A DNA stretch of 64,000 nucleotides from JBMNGN01 sp050949865 (GCA_050949865.1 JBMNGN010000001.1:248001-312000), one strand, 5' to 3'. Positions 37,481-46,363 are shown, counted from the stretch's first letter. Program-made: numbers and translations. The notes: generated by a model from the sequence alone, not told the origin.

Positions 37481-38266
37481 TTAAGACAAGAAACCTGGTT
37501 TTCTTTGCCGGTAGGCTTCACTAATTACCAGGGCGCCTGCTACGGCGGCATTTAGTGAATCAACCTCTGGGTTCATTGGGATTTTAAAGGTTTTTTGGCA
37601 ATATTTTCTAATCTGCTCGCTTACACCCTTGGCCTCACTGCCTATTACAACCAAACAGTTTCCGGTAAAATCTGAAGAATAAAGGCAATCAGTTCCATCA
37701 ATTGTGGCACACATAAGTTGCCAGCGATTTTTCAGTATTTCTAAATCCTCAACCGAGATATTTATAACCGGAAGGTGGAAAATCCCCCCCATGGCAGCCC
37801 GAACAACTTTAGGGTTAAAGGGATCAACACATTCGTCAGTGATCAGGACTCCGTCTACACCGAAAGCCCATGAGGTTCTAATTATTGTACCCATATTACC
37901 TGGATCGGAGATGCGATCCAGTAAAATGAAAAAACCCGGGCGGTTGAATAATGCGTTCGGATTCCATTCCGGCTTTTTGGCTACCGCAATAACTCCCTGG
38001 GGGTGCAGGGTATCACTAAGATGGCGGAATACGTTATTACTAACCAAATAACCTTCTATTCCTTGCTCGACAATCAAATCTCTATACTTTTCTTCTGAAT
38101 TATCGTTGATGAATACTCTAATAATCAGGTCTTTTCTTTTGAGCAATTCCTGAAACAGTCTATAGCCTTCTACAAGAAAAACCTGTTCTTTGTTCCTGTA
38201 TTTAGCCATTTTTAATTTGCAAGCCTGTCTAATATACTGGTTATCCCTGGATGTTATATACCGCAT
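37481..38266 (-). CDS. TrmH/SpoU-family 23S rRNA 2'-O-ribose methyltransferase (YsgA-like)
   Basis: A 261-residue SPOUT methyltransferase. The N-terminal substrate-binding domain (about 1-100; EQVFLVEGYRLFQELL) is followed by the knotted SAM domain. Its three motifs are LLDRISDPGNMGTIIRTSWAFG (about 128-149), VIGSEAKGVS (about 208-217) and IPMNPEVDSLNAAVAGALV (about 227-245). It methylates a ribose in rRNA; the exact site is unknown. In Firmicutes the gene commonly sits between rplT and pheS, as here. Confidence 0.92.
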   Translation of the reverse strand: MRYITSRDNQYIRQACKLKMAKYRNKEQVFLVEGYRLFQELLKRKDLIIRVFINDNSEEKYRDLIVEQGIEGYLVSNNVFRHLSDTLHPQGVIAVAKKPEWNPNALFNRPGFFILLDRISDPGNMGTIIRTSWAFGVDGVLITDECVDPFNPKVVRAAMGGIFHLPVINISVEDLEILKNRWQLMCATIDGTDCLYSSDFTGNCLVVIGSEAKGVSEQIRKYCQKTFKIPMNPEVDSLNAAVAGALVISEAYRQRKPGFLS

Positions 38267-38303
38267 TTTGATGTACCTTCACCTAGCCTGATAATGTAAA
38301 CTA

Positions 38304-38330
38304 ACAAAAAAGTATGGCTTTCGCCATACC
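38304..38330 (-). terminator. Terminator of the infC-rpmI-rplT operon
   Basis: A perfect stem GTATGGC-GAAA-GCCATAC on the minus strand followed by TTTTTTG, 20 bp after rplT. Confidence 0.93.
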
Positions 38331-38348
38331 TCTTGTCTTAATTAAGTC

Positions 38349-38708
38349 TTAACCCTGCTGCTTCGCCTTGGAAAGCTCGGCTAATTGAGTAAATCCCTGG
38401 GGATCGCTGATTGCCAGCTCGGCCAGGACCTTACGGTTAATCTCTACTCCAGCCGCTTTTAACCCGTAAACCATTTTACTGTAAGTTGTACCATTATCTC
38501 GAGCCGCTGCATTTATGCGGGCTATCCATAGTTTGCGAAAATCCCTCTTTTTTAATCTACGATGCTCATAGGCATAATTGCCGGACTTCATAACCTGCTG
38601 GACAGCTACCCGGAAAAGTTTAGACTTGCTTCCCCGGTAACCCTTAGCCAGTTTAAGTATTTTTTTATGTCTTCTATGGGAAGTTACTCCCCGCTTGATT
38701 CTCGGCAT
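38349..38708 (-). CDS. rplT: 50S ribosomal protein L20
   Basis: A 119-residue basic protein with the full L20 signature: PRIKRGVTSHRRHKKILKLA, then RDFRKLWIARINAAAR (about 54-69) and the C-terminal VLAELAISDP. L20 is an early 23S-assembly protein and in Firmicutes represses its own operon by binding the leader. AGGAGG precedes the ATG. It is the last gene of the operon. Confidence 0.98.
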   Translation of the reverse strand: MPRIKRGVTSHRRHKKILKLAKGYRGSKSKLFRVAVQQVMKSGNYAYEHRRLKKRDFRKLWIARINAAARDNGTTYSKMVYGLKAAGVEINRKVLAELAISDPQGFTQLAELSKAKQQG

Positions 38709-38724
38709 TATATTAGGAACCTCC

Positions 38725-38916
38725 TTACGGAATTAATACAGATATTCTTTTAGTTTCAGCTGGACTGACTAACCCGGGCTTTCTCAAATTTCTTTTTCTC
38801 TTGGGGCTCTTCCCCCCCAATAGATGGCTAGCATAAGCTTTAGAACGTTTTATTTTGCCGCTGCCGGTTTTTTTAAATCTCTTGGCTGCGCCTCGATGAG
38901 TCTTCATTTTCGGCAT
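38725..38916 (-). CDS. rpmI: 50S ribosomal protein L35
   Basis: A 63-residue L35 with PKMKTHRGAAKRFKKTGSGKIKR at the start and HLLGGKSPKRKRNLRK in the middle. It binds 23S rRNA. It begins one base after the infC stop codon, with GGAGG inside the infC end, so translation is coupled. Confidence 0.98.
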   Translation of the reverse strand: MPKMKTHRGAAKRFKKTGSGKIKRSKAYASHLLGGKSPKRKRNLRKPGLVSPAETKRISVLIP

Positions 38917-39450
38917 TTAGTTTTCCTCCTTTTTTTCGGAATCCGTTTTGGGCATAAAGATGGTAACCATGTTTTTACCCTCAACTCTCGGATTTTTCTC
39001 CACATTTGATATATCAGCTAATTGTTCAGCCATTCGAATAGACAGCCTTTCCCCCAATTCGGGATGGGTAATTTGTCTTCCTTTGAACATGATGGTTAGT
39101 TTGACCTTATCACCAGCACTAAGAAACTTCCTGGCATTCCTCGCTTTAACCTGGAAATCGTTCTCATCAATGTTAGGTCGCATTTTTACTTCCTTAACCG
39201 AAATTACTTTTTGTTTCTTACGGGCTTCCTTGTCCCTCTTGCTCTGTTCAAACTTAAATTTCCCGTAATCCATCATCCGGCATACAGGAGGCTTTGCCGA
39301 AGGTGCTATTTCAACCAGGTCCAGACCTTTTTCCAGAGACAATTCCAGTGCCTTATGAATTGGCATAATACCTAGTTGCTCACCGGTATCACTGACGAGC
39401 CTAACTTCTTTTACCCGGATCTCCTCATTAATTCTCCAATCCTTACTGAT
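38917..39450 (-). CDS. infC: Translation initiation factor IF-3, non-AUG start
   Basis: A 177-residue IF-3 that keeps the 30S subunit free and checks the start codon. The N-domain (WRINEEIRVKEVRLVSDTGEQLG) and C-domain (VKEVKMRPNIDENDFQVKARNA) are complete. A strong AGGAGGTGA on the minus strand near 39461-39469 is followed 10 bases later by ATC (39448-39450), and the protein's conserved start ISKDWRINEE follows. No ATG, GTG or TTG lies in frame between. The only upstream ATG (39531) would add 27 unmatched residues and ignore the Shine-Dalgarno. An AUC start fits IF-3 autoregulation, as known for AUU in E. coli. Confidence 0.93.
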   Translation of the reverse strand: MSKDWRINEEIRVKEVRLVSDTGEQLGIMPIHKALELSLEKGLDLVEIAPSAKPPVCRMMDYGKFKFEQSKRDKEARKKQKVISVKEVKMRPNIDENDFQVKARNARKFLSAGDKVKLTIMFKGRQITHPELGERLSIRMAEQLADISNVEKNPRVEGKNMVTIFMPKTDSEKKEEN

Positions 39451-39700
39451 AAGTGGTTCACCTCCTAAATATTTATAAAAAGTGTATCCTCTATGCAGAT
39501 CCAGCACTTGCTCTCGAAATGATTTTATCACAGTATTCCCTGATATTATCCTTTAACTAAGCACGAAAAGCGGGTTCTGCACTTTTACCCGCTTCTCATT
39601 CTCGTTAGTATATGTTAGGTATTACGATACATCGCGATATACATACCGAATACCTTGCGAACCGTAGCTGCAAGGTGAGAAGCAGTGCTTCTGCTTAGTA
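39451..39700 (-). promoter_or_regulatory. infC-rpmI-rplT leader (L20/IF-3 type autoregulatory leader)
   Basis: A roughly 250-nt leader lies between the promoter and infC. It contains several stems on the minus strand: ACCTTGC...GCAAGGT near 39650-39685, GCAGAAGC-ACT-GCTTCT near 39680, and AAGCGGGT/ACCCGCTT at 39568-39594 followed by TTTT. The last is a likely attenuator. Firmicute infC leaders (L20 leader family) control this operon by L20 binding. The assignment here is from position and shape, not from a covariance search. Confidence 0.65.
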
Positions 39701-39707
39701 CAATGGA

Positions 39708-39736
39708 AGTATAGCACAATTTAAAACTTGATGCAA
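39708..39736 (-). promoter_or_regulatory. infC operon promoter
   Basis: The minus strand has TTGCAT (39731-39736), 17 bp, TATACT (39708-39713). It places transcription start near 39701, giving the long leader. Confidence 0.75.
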
Positions 39737-39782
39737 TCAAAAAGGTCATTAAGAGCTTTATCGACTGCATGGGTTAATTGGC

Positions 39783-41693
39783 TCATTCCAGGGTCCTTTC
39801 ATTTATCTCCTTAATTATCTCTTCGGCAAAATCTTTAAGTGGTCGTGACCCCAGGTCTCCCCTTTTCCGATGCCTTACTGACACACTATGCTCTTCCATT
39901 TCGCGATCCCCCAAAACCAATAAATAGGGGATCTTTTGCAATTGCCCTTCCCTAATCTTATATCCTATTTTTTCACTCCGGTTATCCATTTCCACCCTAA
40001 TTCCTTTTTCCTTGAGTTCCAAAACCACCTTTCCGGCATATTCATGATGCCTTTCGGTAATGGGAAGAACCCTGGTCTGGACTGGAGCTAACCAGGTAGG
40101 GAAAGCCCCCCCGAAGTGTTCGGTAAGTATACCGATAAATCTTTCTATACTGCCATACACAACCCGGTGAATCATAACCGGCCGGTGCTTCTCTCCATCT
40201 TCACCGATATAATTCAAATCGAACTTATCCGGCATCTGAAAATCCAATTGAATCGTACCGCACTGCCAGGTCCGATCCAAGGAGTCCTGCAGGTGGAAAT
40301 CAATCTTGGGACCGTAAAACGCCCCATCCCCTTCATTTATTTTAAATTTCATCCCTTTTTCATTCAAGGCCTGGATTAATGCAGAGGTAGCAGTTTCCCA
40401 TGCCTCGTTTGATCCCATGGCCTTTTCAGGTCTGGTTGATAATTCCACATGGTAAGTAAAACCAAACCGGCGGTAGAATCGGTCAATCAGGTCAATAACT
40501 CCCTTTATCTCACTGATTATTTGGGATGGAAGCAAAAAAATATGGGCATCATCTTGAGTGAAGGCTCTTACTCTCATTAGCCCGTGCAAGACACCAGACT
40601 TTTCATGCCGGTGTACCAACCCCATTTCCCCCATCCTTAACGGTAATTCCTTGTAGCTATGCAATCCTTGCTTGTACAGCAACAATGCCCCAGGGCAGTT
40701 CATGGGTTTGACCGCGTAATCCCCTTCGTCGATTTTGGTAAAATACATATTCTCTTTATAATGATCCCAGTGCCCTGACATTTCCCATAAACTCTGATGC
40801 AGAATTATAGGGGTTCTAATCTCCTGATAACCCGCCTGCTGATGTTCTTCCCGCCAAAACTTTTCCAGTTCATTGCGCAGTATCATCCCTTTAGGCAGGA
40901 AAAATGGGAATCCCGGTCCTTCATCTAATACTACGAATAATCCAAGTTCTTTTCCCAACCGGCGGTGATCTCGTTTCTTCGCTTCTTCCAATTTATTTAA
41001 GTAGTCATCAAGCATAGCTTTTTTAGGAAAAGAAGTTCCATAAATCCTTTGCAACATGGCGTTTTTTTCATTTCCCCTCCAGTAGGCACCAGCAACGCTC
41101 ATAACCTTAAATGCTTTAATCCTGCCGGTTGAAGGAACATGAGGCCCTGCGCATAAATCAACAAACTCCCCTTGCTGGTATAAGCTGATAACTGCCTCTT
41201 CAGGCAAATCCCTGATCAATTCTACTTTATATTTTTCATTTCGGTCCTCAAAGAATTTAATGGCTTCATCCCTGGAAAGTTCTTTCCTGATTATTGGATA
41301 ATCGGCTTTTATGATTTTCTTCGCTTCTTCTTCGATCAAATCAAAATCCTCGGGAGTAAAAACGTGATCGCTATCTATATCATAATAAAAACCCTTTTCT
41401 ATGGATGGGCCAATGGCCAATTGGCTATCCGGCCACAGCCTTTTAATTGCCTGGGCTAATATGTGGGCTGAGGTATGCCTGTAAACGTCACGTCCCAGTT
41501 CATCCTCAAAGTCAACCAATCGGACGTCACTATCCTGCTCAATTCCAGTTGACAAATCAACCGGTTCGCCGTTCAGACGTCCAATTAAAGCATTTTTTGC
41601 CAATTTGGGGCTTATATCTTCTGCAACCTGCAGCAGGGTTACTCCCCGGTTATACCGGCGTTGTTTTCCATCTTCCAACCGGACTACGACCAT
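39783..41693 (-). CDS. thrS: Threonyl-tRNA synthetase
   Basis: Class II synthetase of 636 residues. The TGS domain (1-62) is followed by the editing domain with HTSAH (about 73-77) and the later CAGPH. The core has motif 2 RMGEMGLVHRHEKSGVLHGL, Zn ligands in MNCPGALLLYK and IHRVVYGSIERF, and a C-terminal anticodon-binding domain. It charges tRNA-Thr. GGGAGG precedes the ATG. No T-box is visible in the short space upstream, though the gene may be read with DUF445. Confidence 0.97.
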   Translation of the reverse strand: MVVVRLEDGKQRRYNRGVTLLQVAEDISPKLAKNALIGRLNGEPVDLSTGIEQDSDVRLVDFEDELGRDVYRHTSAHILAQAIKRLWPDSQLAIGPSIEKGFYYDIDSDHVFTPEDFDLIEEEAKKIIKADYPIIRKELSRDEAIKFFEDRNEKYKVELIRDLPEEAVISLYQQGEFVDLCAGPHVPSTGRIKAFKVMSVAGAYWRGNEKNAMLQRIYGTSFPKKAMLDDYLNKLEEAKKRDHRRLGKELGLFVVLDEGPGFPFFLPKGMILRNELEKFWREEHQQAGYQEIRTPIILHQSLWEMSGHWDHYKENMYFTKIDEGDYAVKPMNCPGALLLYKQGLHSYKELPLRMGEMGLVHRHEKSGVLHGLMRVRAFTQDDAHIFLLPSQIISEIKGVIDLIDRFYRRFGFTYHVELSTRPEKAMGSNEAWETATSALIQALNEKGMKFKINEGDGAFYGPKIDFHLQDSLDRTWQCGTIQLDFQMPDKFDLNYIGEDGEKHRPVMIHRVVYGSIERFIGILTEHFGGAFPTWLAPVQTRVLPITERHHEYAGKVVLELKEKGIRVEMDNRSEKIGYKIREGQLQKIPYLLVLGDREMEEHSVSVRHRKRGDLGSRPLKDFAEEIIKEINERTLE

Positions 41694-41717
41694 TTTAAGA
41701 AACCTCCCAATAAATAT

Positions 41718-42314
41718 TTAAATGGAAATTAAAATAAGCAAACCTACCTGGAGAATCCCAATAATCATACCAATAACCCCGCCAAGCACCTCAATAAACC
41801 TTAACTCAGAAGAGGATACTTTTTTAATCATCTGTTCCAATTGAGTAACATCAAAGCTATTAATCTTTTCTTCAACCATTCTGTTTATCTCAATACCCCG
41901 GGTAATGTAATCGCGATCGCTGTGAAAAACCTGGTCTATTAAAAGATGGGCTTCCTGCCGCAGTATTTTTTCCATACTGTCCTTAATTATATTGGTTATC
42001 TGGGACGGCAGTATTCTGGGTAATATAGTATTAAGCCGCTCTCTTAGTGCTTCATTAACCTTATTGACAAGCCTGGCCCGCATTTCCGGGGTATCAATAT
42101 TATCTAGAACATCGTCAATGGATAAAAGCTGTTCTTCTACCAATTTCCCTACACTGGTAGCTACTTCTGCCTTTCTCTTGGGAAGCAATCCGTGCAATTG
42201 AAATAATAACAGATTAATCGGTTTATGCGGCCAAAACAGGAGCTTAATCGCTATAACATTGGTCAAATATCCAATAAGGGCACTTAAAACAGGAATTACG
42301 GCATACTGGTACAA
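41718..42314 (-). CDS. DUF445 (YheB-like) membrane protein
   Basis: A 198-residue protein. The N-terminal helix has AVIPVLSALIGYLTNVIAIKLLFWP, the DUF445 hallmark, followed by LLPKRKAEVATSVGKLVEEQLL and an amphipathic domain. A C-terminal hydrophobic helix (about 176-198) ends the protein. Function in the family is unknown. I chose TTG at 42314 with GGGTGGT upstream. The frame stays open for 63 more codons but enters repeat-containing sequence unlike the family. The gene lies 24 bp before thrS. Confidence 0.82.
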   Translation of the reverse strand: MYQYAVIPVLSALIGYLTNVIAIKLLFWPHKPINLLLFQLHGLLPKRKAEVATSVGKLVEEQLLSIDDVLDNIDTPEMRARLVNKVNEALRERLNTILPRILPSQITNIIKDSMEKILRQEAHLLIDQVFHSDRDYITRGIEINRMVEEKINSFDVTQLEQMIKKVSSSELRFIEVLGGVIGMIIGILQVGLLILISI

Positions 42315-42817
42315 TTGATTACCACCCAAACATATATTACGAAAAATATAGCAGATTTTATAAGCATCCGCAATAAATTTGGCCAAGCTGCAGGGTTTTG
42401 GGAATGCGTATGAGGACCCGACCTGGGCAAAGACCCTAAAAGTAGTGTCTGAGTTTTGGGAATATGTATGAGGGGACATGTGTCCTGGCCCCATAATTGA
42501 CACCGGACAGACATGCTGCTTGTCGCTGGCAGGAATCTATGGATGAGCCGCAGAATACCGCAGACCAGGAGGTTTTTTCGGACGTTTGCCAAAGATCTTG
42601 ATAAGCTACTATTGGTTATTGACCCAAATACGTCTAGAAACTGCTGGAAACAGGCAATATCCACTTACCTATATAACCGGGTACTTACCCGGACTATGAT
42701 CGCTGTTTTCTTCAAGAAGGATTCCAGGCCAAGATTATATCGATAAGTATGTTAGCCAGCTGGATAAGGTTAACCTCCTTCCGGCTGGGTAACACCTCAA
42801 TCAATCTCTAATCCTCT
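42315..42817. other. Non-coding region with direct repeat and possible gene remnant
   Basis: No intact gene. A 24-nt sequence occurs twice at 42393-42416 and 42451-42474 (20 of 24 identical; core TTTTGGGAAT, then TATGAGG). The second copy runs into a REP-like palindrome GGGGACATGTGTCC. From 42513 to about 42790 the plus strand looks weakly protein-coding in two frames (FRTFAKDLDKLLLVIDP, then a frame change to PGQDYIDKYVSQLDKVN), suggesting an old frameshifted remnant. I could not identify it. Confidence 0.4.
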
Positions 42818-43741
42818 TTACCGGTAAGATTTAGGTTCGCTTCTGGCCGGGTAACATCTTGTGCAACCGGAACAGTTCTCTATTTTGCCTTGAAATACGT
42901 TTCTTATCATTTCCACCGGTTTACTTGATTTATCACTGCTGACATTATGAAGGATAATTTTCCTGGGGGCTATGGTGATTAATATGCTAATTAGAACGTC
43001 ATCAAGGTTTATTTGATTAGCTACCATATCCTCCAGATAATAGTTCATGTATTTCTCCTCTATTTTGTGACCATTTTTATCCCAAAGATGGAATACCCCA
43101 TTATCCCCCATCATTAAATTTACTTCCAGGACCTTAGGGGTTTGGGAATCTACGAAATACCTTAGCAGCTTGATAAACTCATTATACTCCTTTTCATCTT
43201 GGTATTCTTCAACCGCCAGTTCTACGGCGAACCTGATTTCATTGAGATAATCAGATAGACAAAACTTAATAAATCCGTCGATCAACAGCCGGTTATTGGT
43301 CTCCAGGTATTTGATTATCTTGCGGGCAATACGGTTCTTCCTGCCAAAGTTCATTAATAAATTTAAACTTTCATTATTATTACATTTATTTAGGAAACGG
43401 GTTGCCTTATCATGAACTGCTTTTCGTTCTTCAGCCGAGAGGTATTTATATTTTCGCTGGATCTCTTTAAAAACACATTGTGGTTCACATTTGGCCACTA
43501 TGTATTCAGCGATGATTTCGGAGACCTGGTGCCTTAAAACCGATATGATATCCTGATCGCGGAAAATACTATCATTACTTTTGCCCTGGGCAGTTATGTT
43601 TATAAAGTTAATATTGTGGTCCTTTATAATCTTAACCTCTATTGAATAACCCCGCTGTTTAATCCAATTAAGTCTCTTTTCCAATTCTTCGATGAACATA
43701 GTATAATCGCTGGCCATTGCTATCTGAAGTTCGTGTTTCAT
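42818..43741 (-). CDS. ytxC: YtxC-family sporulation-associated protein
   Basis: A 307-residue soluble protein whose pattern matches Clostridial YtxC: LRHQVSEIIAEYIVAKCEPQ, then RFLNKCNNNESLNLLMNFGRKNRI and DGFIKFCLSDYLNEIRFAVELAVEEY. The C-terminus IYISIAPRKI-like segment ends in a Cys-rich NCSGCTRCYP tail. Its presence is restricted to spore-formers; molecular role unknown. Start at 43741 is chosen because AGGGGG lies just upstream; 17 more codons are open ahead of it. Confidence 0.82.
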   Translation of the reverse strand: MKHELQIAMASDYTMFIEELEKRLNWIKQRGYSIEVKIIKDHNINFINITAQGKSNDSIFRDQDIISVLRHQVSEIIAEYIVAKCEPQCVFKEIQRKYKYLSAEERKAVHDKATRFLNKCNNNESLNLLMNFGRKNRIARKIIKYLETNNRLLIDGFIKFCLSDYLNEIRFAVELAVEEYQDEKEYNEFIKLLRYFVDSQTPKVLEVNLMMGDNGVFHLWDKNGHKIEEKYMNYYLEDMVANQINLDDVLISILITIAPRKIILHNVSSDKSSKPVEMIRNVFQGKIENCSGCTRCYPARSEPKSYR

Positions 43742-43891
43742 AATTGGCCCCCTATGAAAAGTTAGTTTATTATATGTCAGGGTATTTTTCATTATTCAGT
43801 TTAAAAGGCTGCCAGATATTTGCTCAGGTTATACGTTATATATAGATTTGGCAGTAAATACTTGGCTCTAGAAGGGTTTAGACTTTAATAA

Positions 43892-43923
43892 TGCAAAAAG
43901 CACGCAAATTCATGCGTGCTTTC
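43892..43923 (-). terminator. Terminator after the hcp operon
   Basis: Stem AAGCACGCA/TGCGTGCTT around a 6-nt loop, followed on the minus strand by TTTGCATTATT and on the plus strand by TCTTGGTTT. It mainly serves the minus-strand hcp-CGGC operon. Confidence 0.75.
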
Positions 43924-44021
43924 TTGGTTTCGGATTTGATTTTTATTATTTAAATCTTAACCTGGTACCATCTGAGCGTCCCAGTTAACTTGGTTCACTG
44001 ATTTCTTATCCGAATCCATTG

Positions 44022-44618
44022 TTAGTGATGGGTCCCTTCTACGACCTTTATACCCTTTTTCTCAATTGTTTCCTTTATCATTTCTAAATGTGGGCAACGG
44101 GGATAATCACTATCTAGCATCATGCAGGATGACAGGTGAATTACATCCAGATTGTATTTCTTCAAACTTTCGACCAGACGGGATACTCGCCGGCCTGAAC
44201 AACCCCCACAGGTAAAAAATCCGATCATCTCAACATCTTCACCATATTCTGAGAATTTAAGCTTTCTACGGTTAAAAGCCTTAAAACAGGCAACTCCCGG
44301 GCATACCTCGGAAACGGTTTCACATCTTAAAACCGCAATTTGCAGGGGTTTTTTCTCACCTTTGGTTCCAAGAATAGAGAAATACTTTTCTTTGGTTTTC
44401 AAAACATCCTCCCGGTTTACCGTATCTCTGTTATCATCATTAACATCCTTTTCTACAGCTCTTCTGGCCATTCCCCGTACAAACGCCGGTACATTCTGTA
44501 ATTCCTTTAGTGCTTCTTCAGTCCATTTCACTTCTTTCCCAACTTTCTTAATCAAGGGTATTTTCCGTGCTATTTTCTGGTCATAGTCAGCATCATTTTG
44601 AATGGCTGCCGGGCACAA
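44022..44618 (-). CDS. CGGC domain protein with PCP_red-like N-terminal domain
   Basis: A protein of about 198 residues. Residues 30-80 resemble the small PCP_red helical domain of protochlorophyllide-reductase-like proteins (WTEEALKELQNVPAFVRGMA through NREDVLKTKEKY). Residues 92-195 are a CGGC domain: VLRCETVSEVCPGVACFKAF, FFTCGGCSGRR (about 139-149) and LSSCMMLDSDYPRCPH. CGGC proteins probably bind metal or Fe-S; substrate unknown. The called start TTG at 44618 has no Shine-Dalgarno. The same frame continues upstream as plausible coding (YGVCWYTAFG) to the hcp stop codon at 44649, so the true N-terminus is unresolved. Co-transcribed with hcp. Confidence 0.75.
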   Translation of the reverse strand: MCPAAIQNDADYDQKIARKIPLIKKVGKEVKWTEEALKELQNVPAFVRGMARRAVEKDVNDDNRDTVNREDVLKTKEKYFSILGTKGEKKPLQIAVLRCETVSEVCPGVACFKAFNRRKLKFSEYGEDVEMIGFFTCGGCSGRRVSRLVESLKKYNLDVIHLSSCMMLDSDYPRCPHLEMIKETIEKKGIKVVEGTHH

Positions 44619-44648
44619 ACCGAATGCGGTATACCAACAGACCCCGTA

Positions 44649-46268
44649 TTACCCCTGTAATATAGCAGCCAAATCGGCTTCAACATCCCCAATCGGCTTT
44701 AACCCAAACTTTTCTACCAGCAGATTGAGCACATTGGGGCTCACAAAAGCCGGTAGGGTTGGACCGATTCTAATATCCTTAATACCCAAATACAGCAGGG
44801 TTAATAAAACAGCTACCGCTTTTTGTTCGTACCAGGAAAGAACCAGGGATAACGGCAAATCATTAACCTCGCACTGGCATGCTTCACTTAGGGCCATGGC
44901 CACCTTTATGGCGGAATAGGCATCATTGCATTGCCCCATATCCAACAGCCTGGGTATTCCCTCTATCTCTCCCAGCTGCTTATTATAGAACCGATATTTG
45001 CCGCAACCTAAGGTTAAAATGGCTGTATCAGCCGGTGCTTTGGTTACTAATTCAGTATAATAGCTGCGTGCAGCCCTGGCTCCATCACAGCCGCCAACCA
45101 GAAGCAAACGCCTTAATTTACCGCTATTAATGGCATCAACGATTTTATCTGCAACCTGGGTAAGGGTATTATGAGCAAAGCCAACCATAACACTACCGCC
45201 ATCCAGGTCTTCAGTAAATCCTGGCATCGACTTGGCTTTTTCTATAACCGGCCCAAAATCCCCGTTTTTCACATAGGTTACTCCCGGCCAACCTACAGTA
45301 CCGGTGGTAAATATATTTCCTTTATAGTTTGCTGCCGGTTCCTGAATACAATTAGTGGTCATTAATATAGCACCGGGGAACGCCGCAAATTCTTTTTTCT
45401 GATTAAACCAGGCGGTTCCGTAATTACCATATAAATGCCCATGTTTCTTCAGTTCAGGATAACCATGAGCCGGCAACATCTCACCGTGAGTATACACGAA
45501 AATACCTGTTCCTTCAGTAGCTTCCAGGATATCCTTCAGGTCTTTAAGATCGTGCCCTGAGACCAAAATACATTTTCCCGCTTTATAACCCAGCTCAACC
45601 CTGGTTGGTACTGGATGGCCATAAGCTCCGGTATTAGCTTCATCTAATAACTGCATAGTCAATAGATTAATTTCTCCGCACTTAAAAACCCATTCAACTA
45701 GTTCATCAACCTTATTATGGCCACTCCCAATTATTGTCAGGGCCTGGTGAATAAACTTATACACCCGAATATCTTCCCTGCCCAAAATCTGAGCATGGTA
45801 TGCGTATGCGGCAATACCCTTCATGCCGTATAGCAGCAATTGCTGCAAAGATTGAATATCAGGATCCCTGTCATCGGTTATCTGCTTTATTGATTCCCCC
45901 TGTTCAAGCAGTTCGGGCAGTTCCCGAGCAGGCTCGAACTGTGCTGCCGGATCGTTACTGCTGAAATTTAATTTTTCCTGCAAGGCCTGCCGATATTTAA
46001 CCGCAGTATAAATCCAATTGACAAACCTTTCTGGATCGAAGTTAACATTAGTCAAGGTCGCAAATAAAGTTTCAAGGGTGAAGCGGTTCATCTGTTCTAC
46101 ACTTATTCCTCGATTATGCGCTTCATTAAGGTAGATAGATAAACCCTTTACTGCATAAAGCAATATATCCTGTAACATAGCAACCTCAGGTTTTTTACCG
46201 CAAACACCGGAAACCGTACATGCCAACCCTTTGGCAGTCTGTTCACACTGGTTGCAATACATTCCCAT
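44649..46268 (-). CDS. hcp: Hydroxylamine reductase / hybrid-cluster protein
   Basis: A 539-residue Hcp. The N-terminal Fe-S ligands are C5, C8, C17 and C23 (CxxC-x8-C-x5-C, strict-anaerobe type). All expected hybrid-cluster ligands are visible: His in VSGHDLKD, Glu in THGEMLPAHG, Cys in TTNCIQEP, GGCDGARA, LGCGKYRF and GQCNDAYSA, and Glu/Lys in SWYEQKAV. The protein reduces hydroxylamine or NO and functions in nitrosative stress in anaerobes. AAGGGAGG with proper spacing selects the third in-frame ATG at 46268. It is the first gene of a two-gene operon. Confidence 0.95.
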   Translation of the reverse strand: MGMYCNQCEQTAKGLACTVSGVCGKKPEVAMLQDILLYAVKGLSIYLNEAHNRGISVEQMNRFTLETLFATLTNVNFDPERFVNWIYTAVKYRQALQEKLNFSSNDPAAQFEPARELPELLEQGESIKQITDDRDPDIQSLQQLLLYGMKGIAAYAYHAQILGREDIRVYKFIHQALTIIGSGHNKVDELVEWVFKCGEINLLTMQLLDEANTGAYGHPVPTRVELGYKAGKCILVSGHDLKDLKDILEATEGTGIFVYTHGEMLPAHGYPELKKHGHLYGNYGTAWFNQKKEFAAFPGAILMTTNCIQEPAANYKGNIFTTGTVGWPGVTYVKNGDFGPVIEKAKSMPGFTEDLDGGSVMVGFAHNTLTQVADKIVDAINSGKLRRLLLVGGCDGARAARSYYTELVTKAPADTAILTLGCGKYRFYNKQLGEIEGIPRLLDMGQCNDAYSAIKVAMALSEACQCEVNDLPLSLVLSWYEQKAVAVLLTLLYLGIKDIRIGPTLPAFVSPNVLNLLVEKFGLKPIGDVEADLAAILQG

Positions 46269-46363
46269 AATCATACCTCCCTTAATAATTGATTGTATAC
46301 TTTTTTCATCCTCTTTGTCGCTTATTATAATTTAGCTAGATATTTTTTGCAAGCAGATCTTTA

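Noticed and set aside
42315..42503. Longer DUF445 start giving 261 residues
   Set aside because: The extension is encoded by repeat and palindrome sequence, unlike the family, and a TTG with GGGTGGT fits the family start.
44649..44651. Stop-codon read-through joining hcp to the CGGC protein
   Set aside because: The stop is TAA, for which no Sec or Pyl recoding is known; a missing or odd start codon is simpler.
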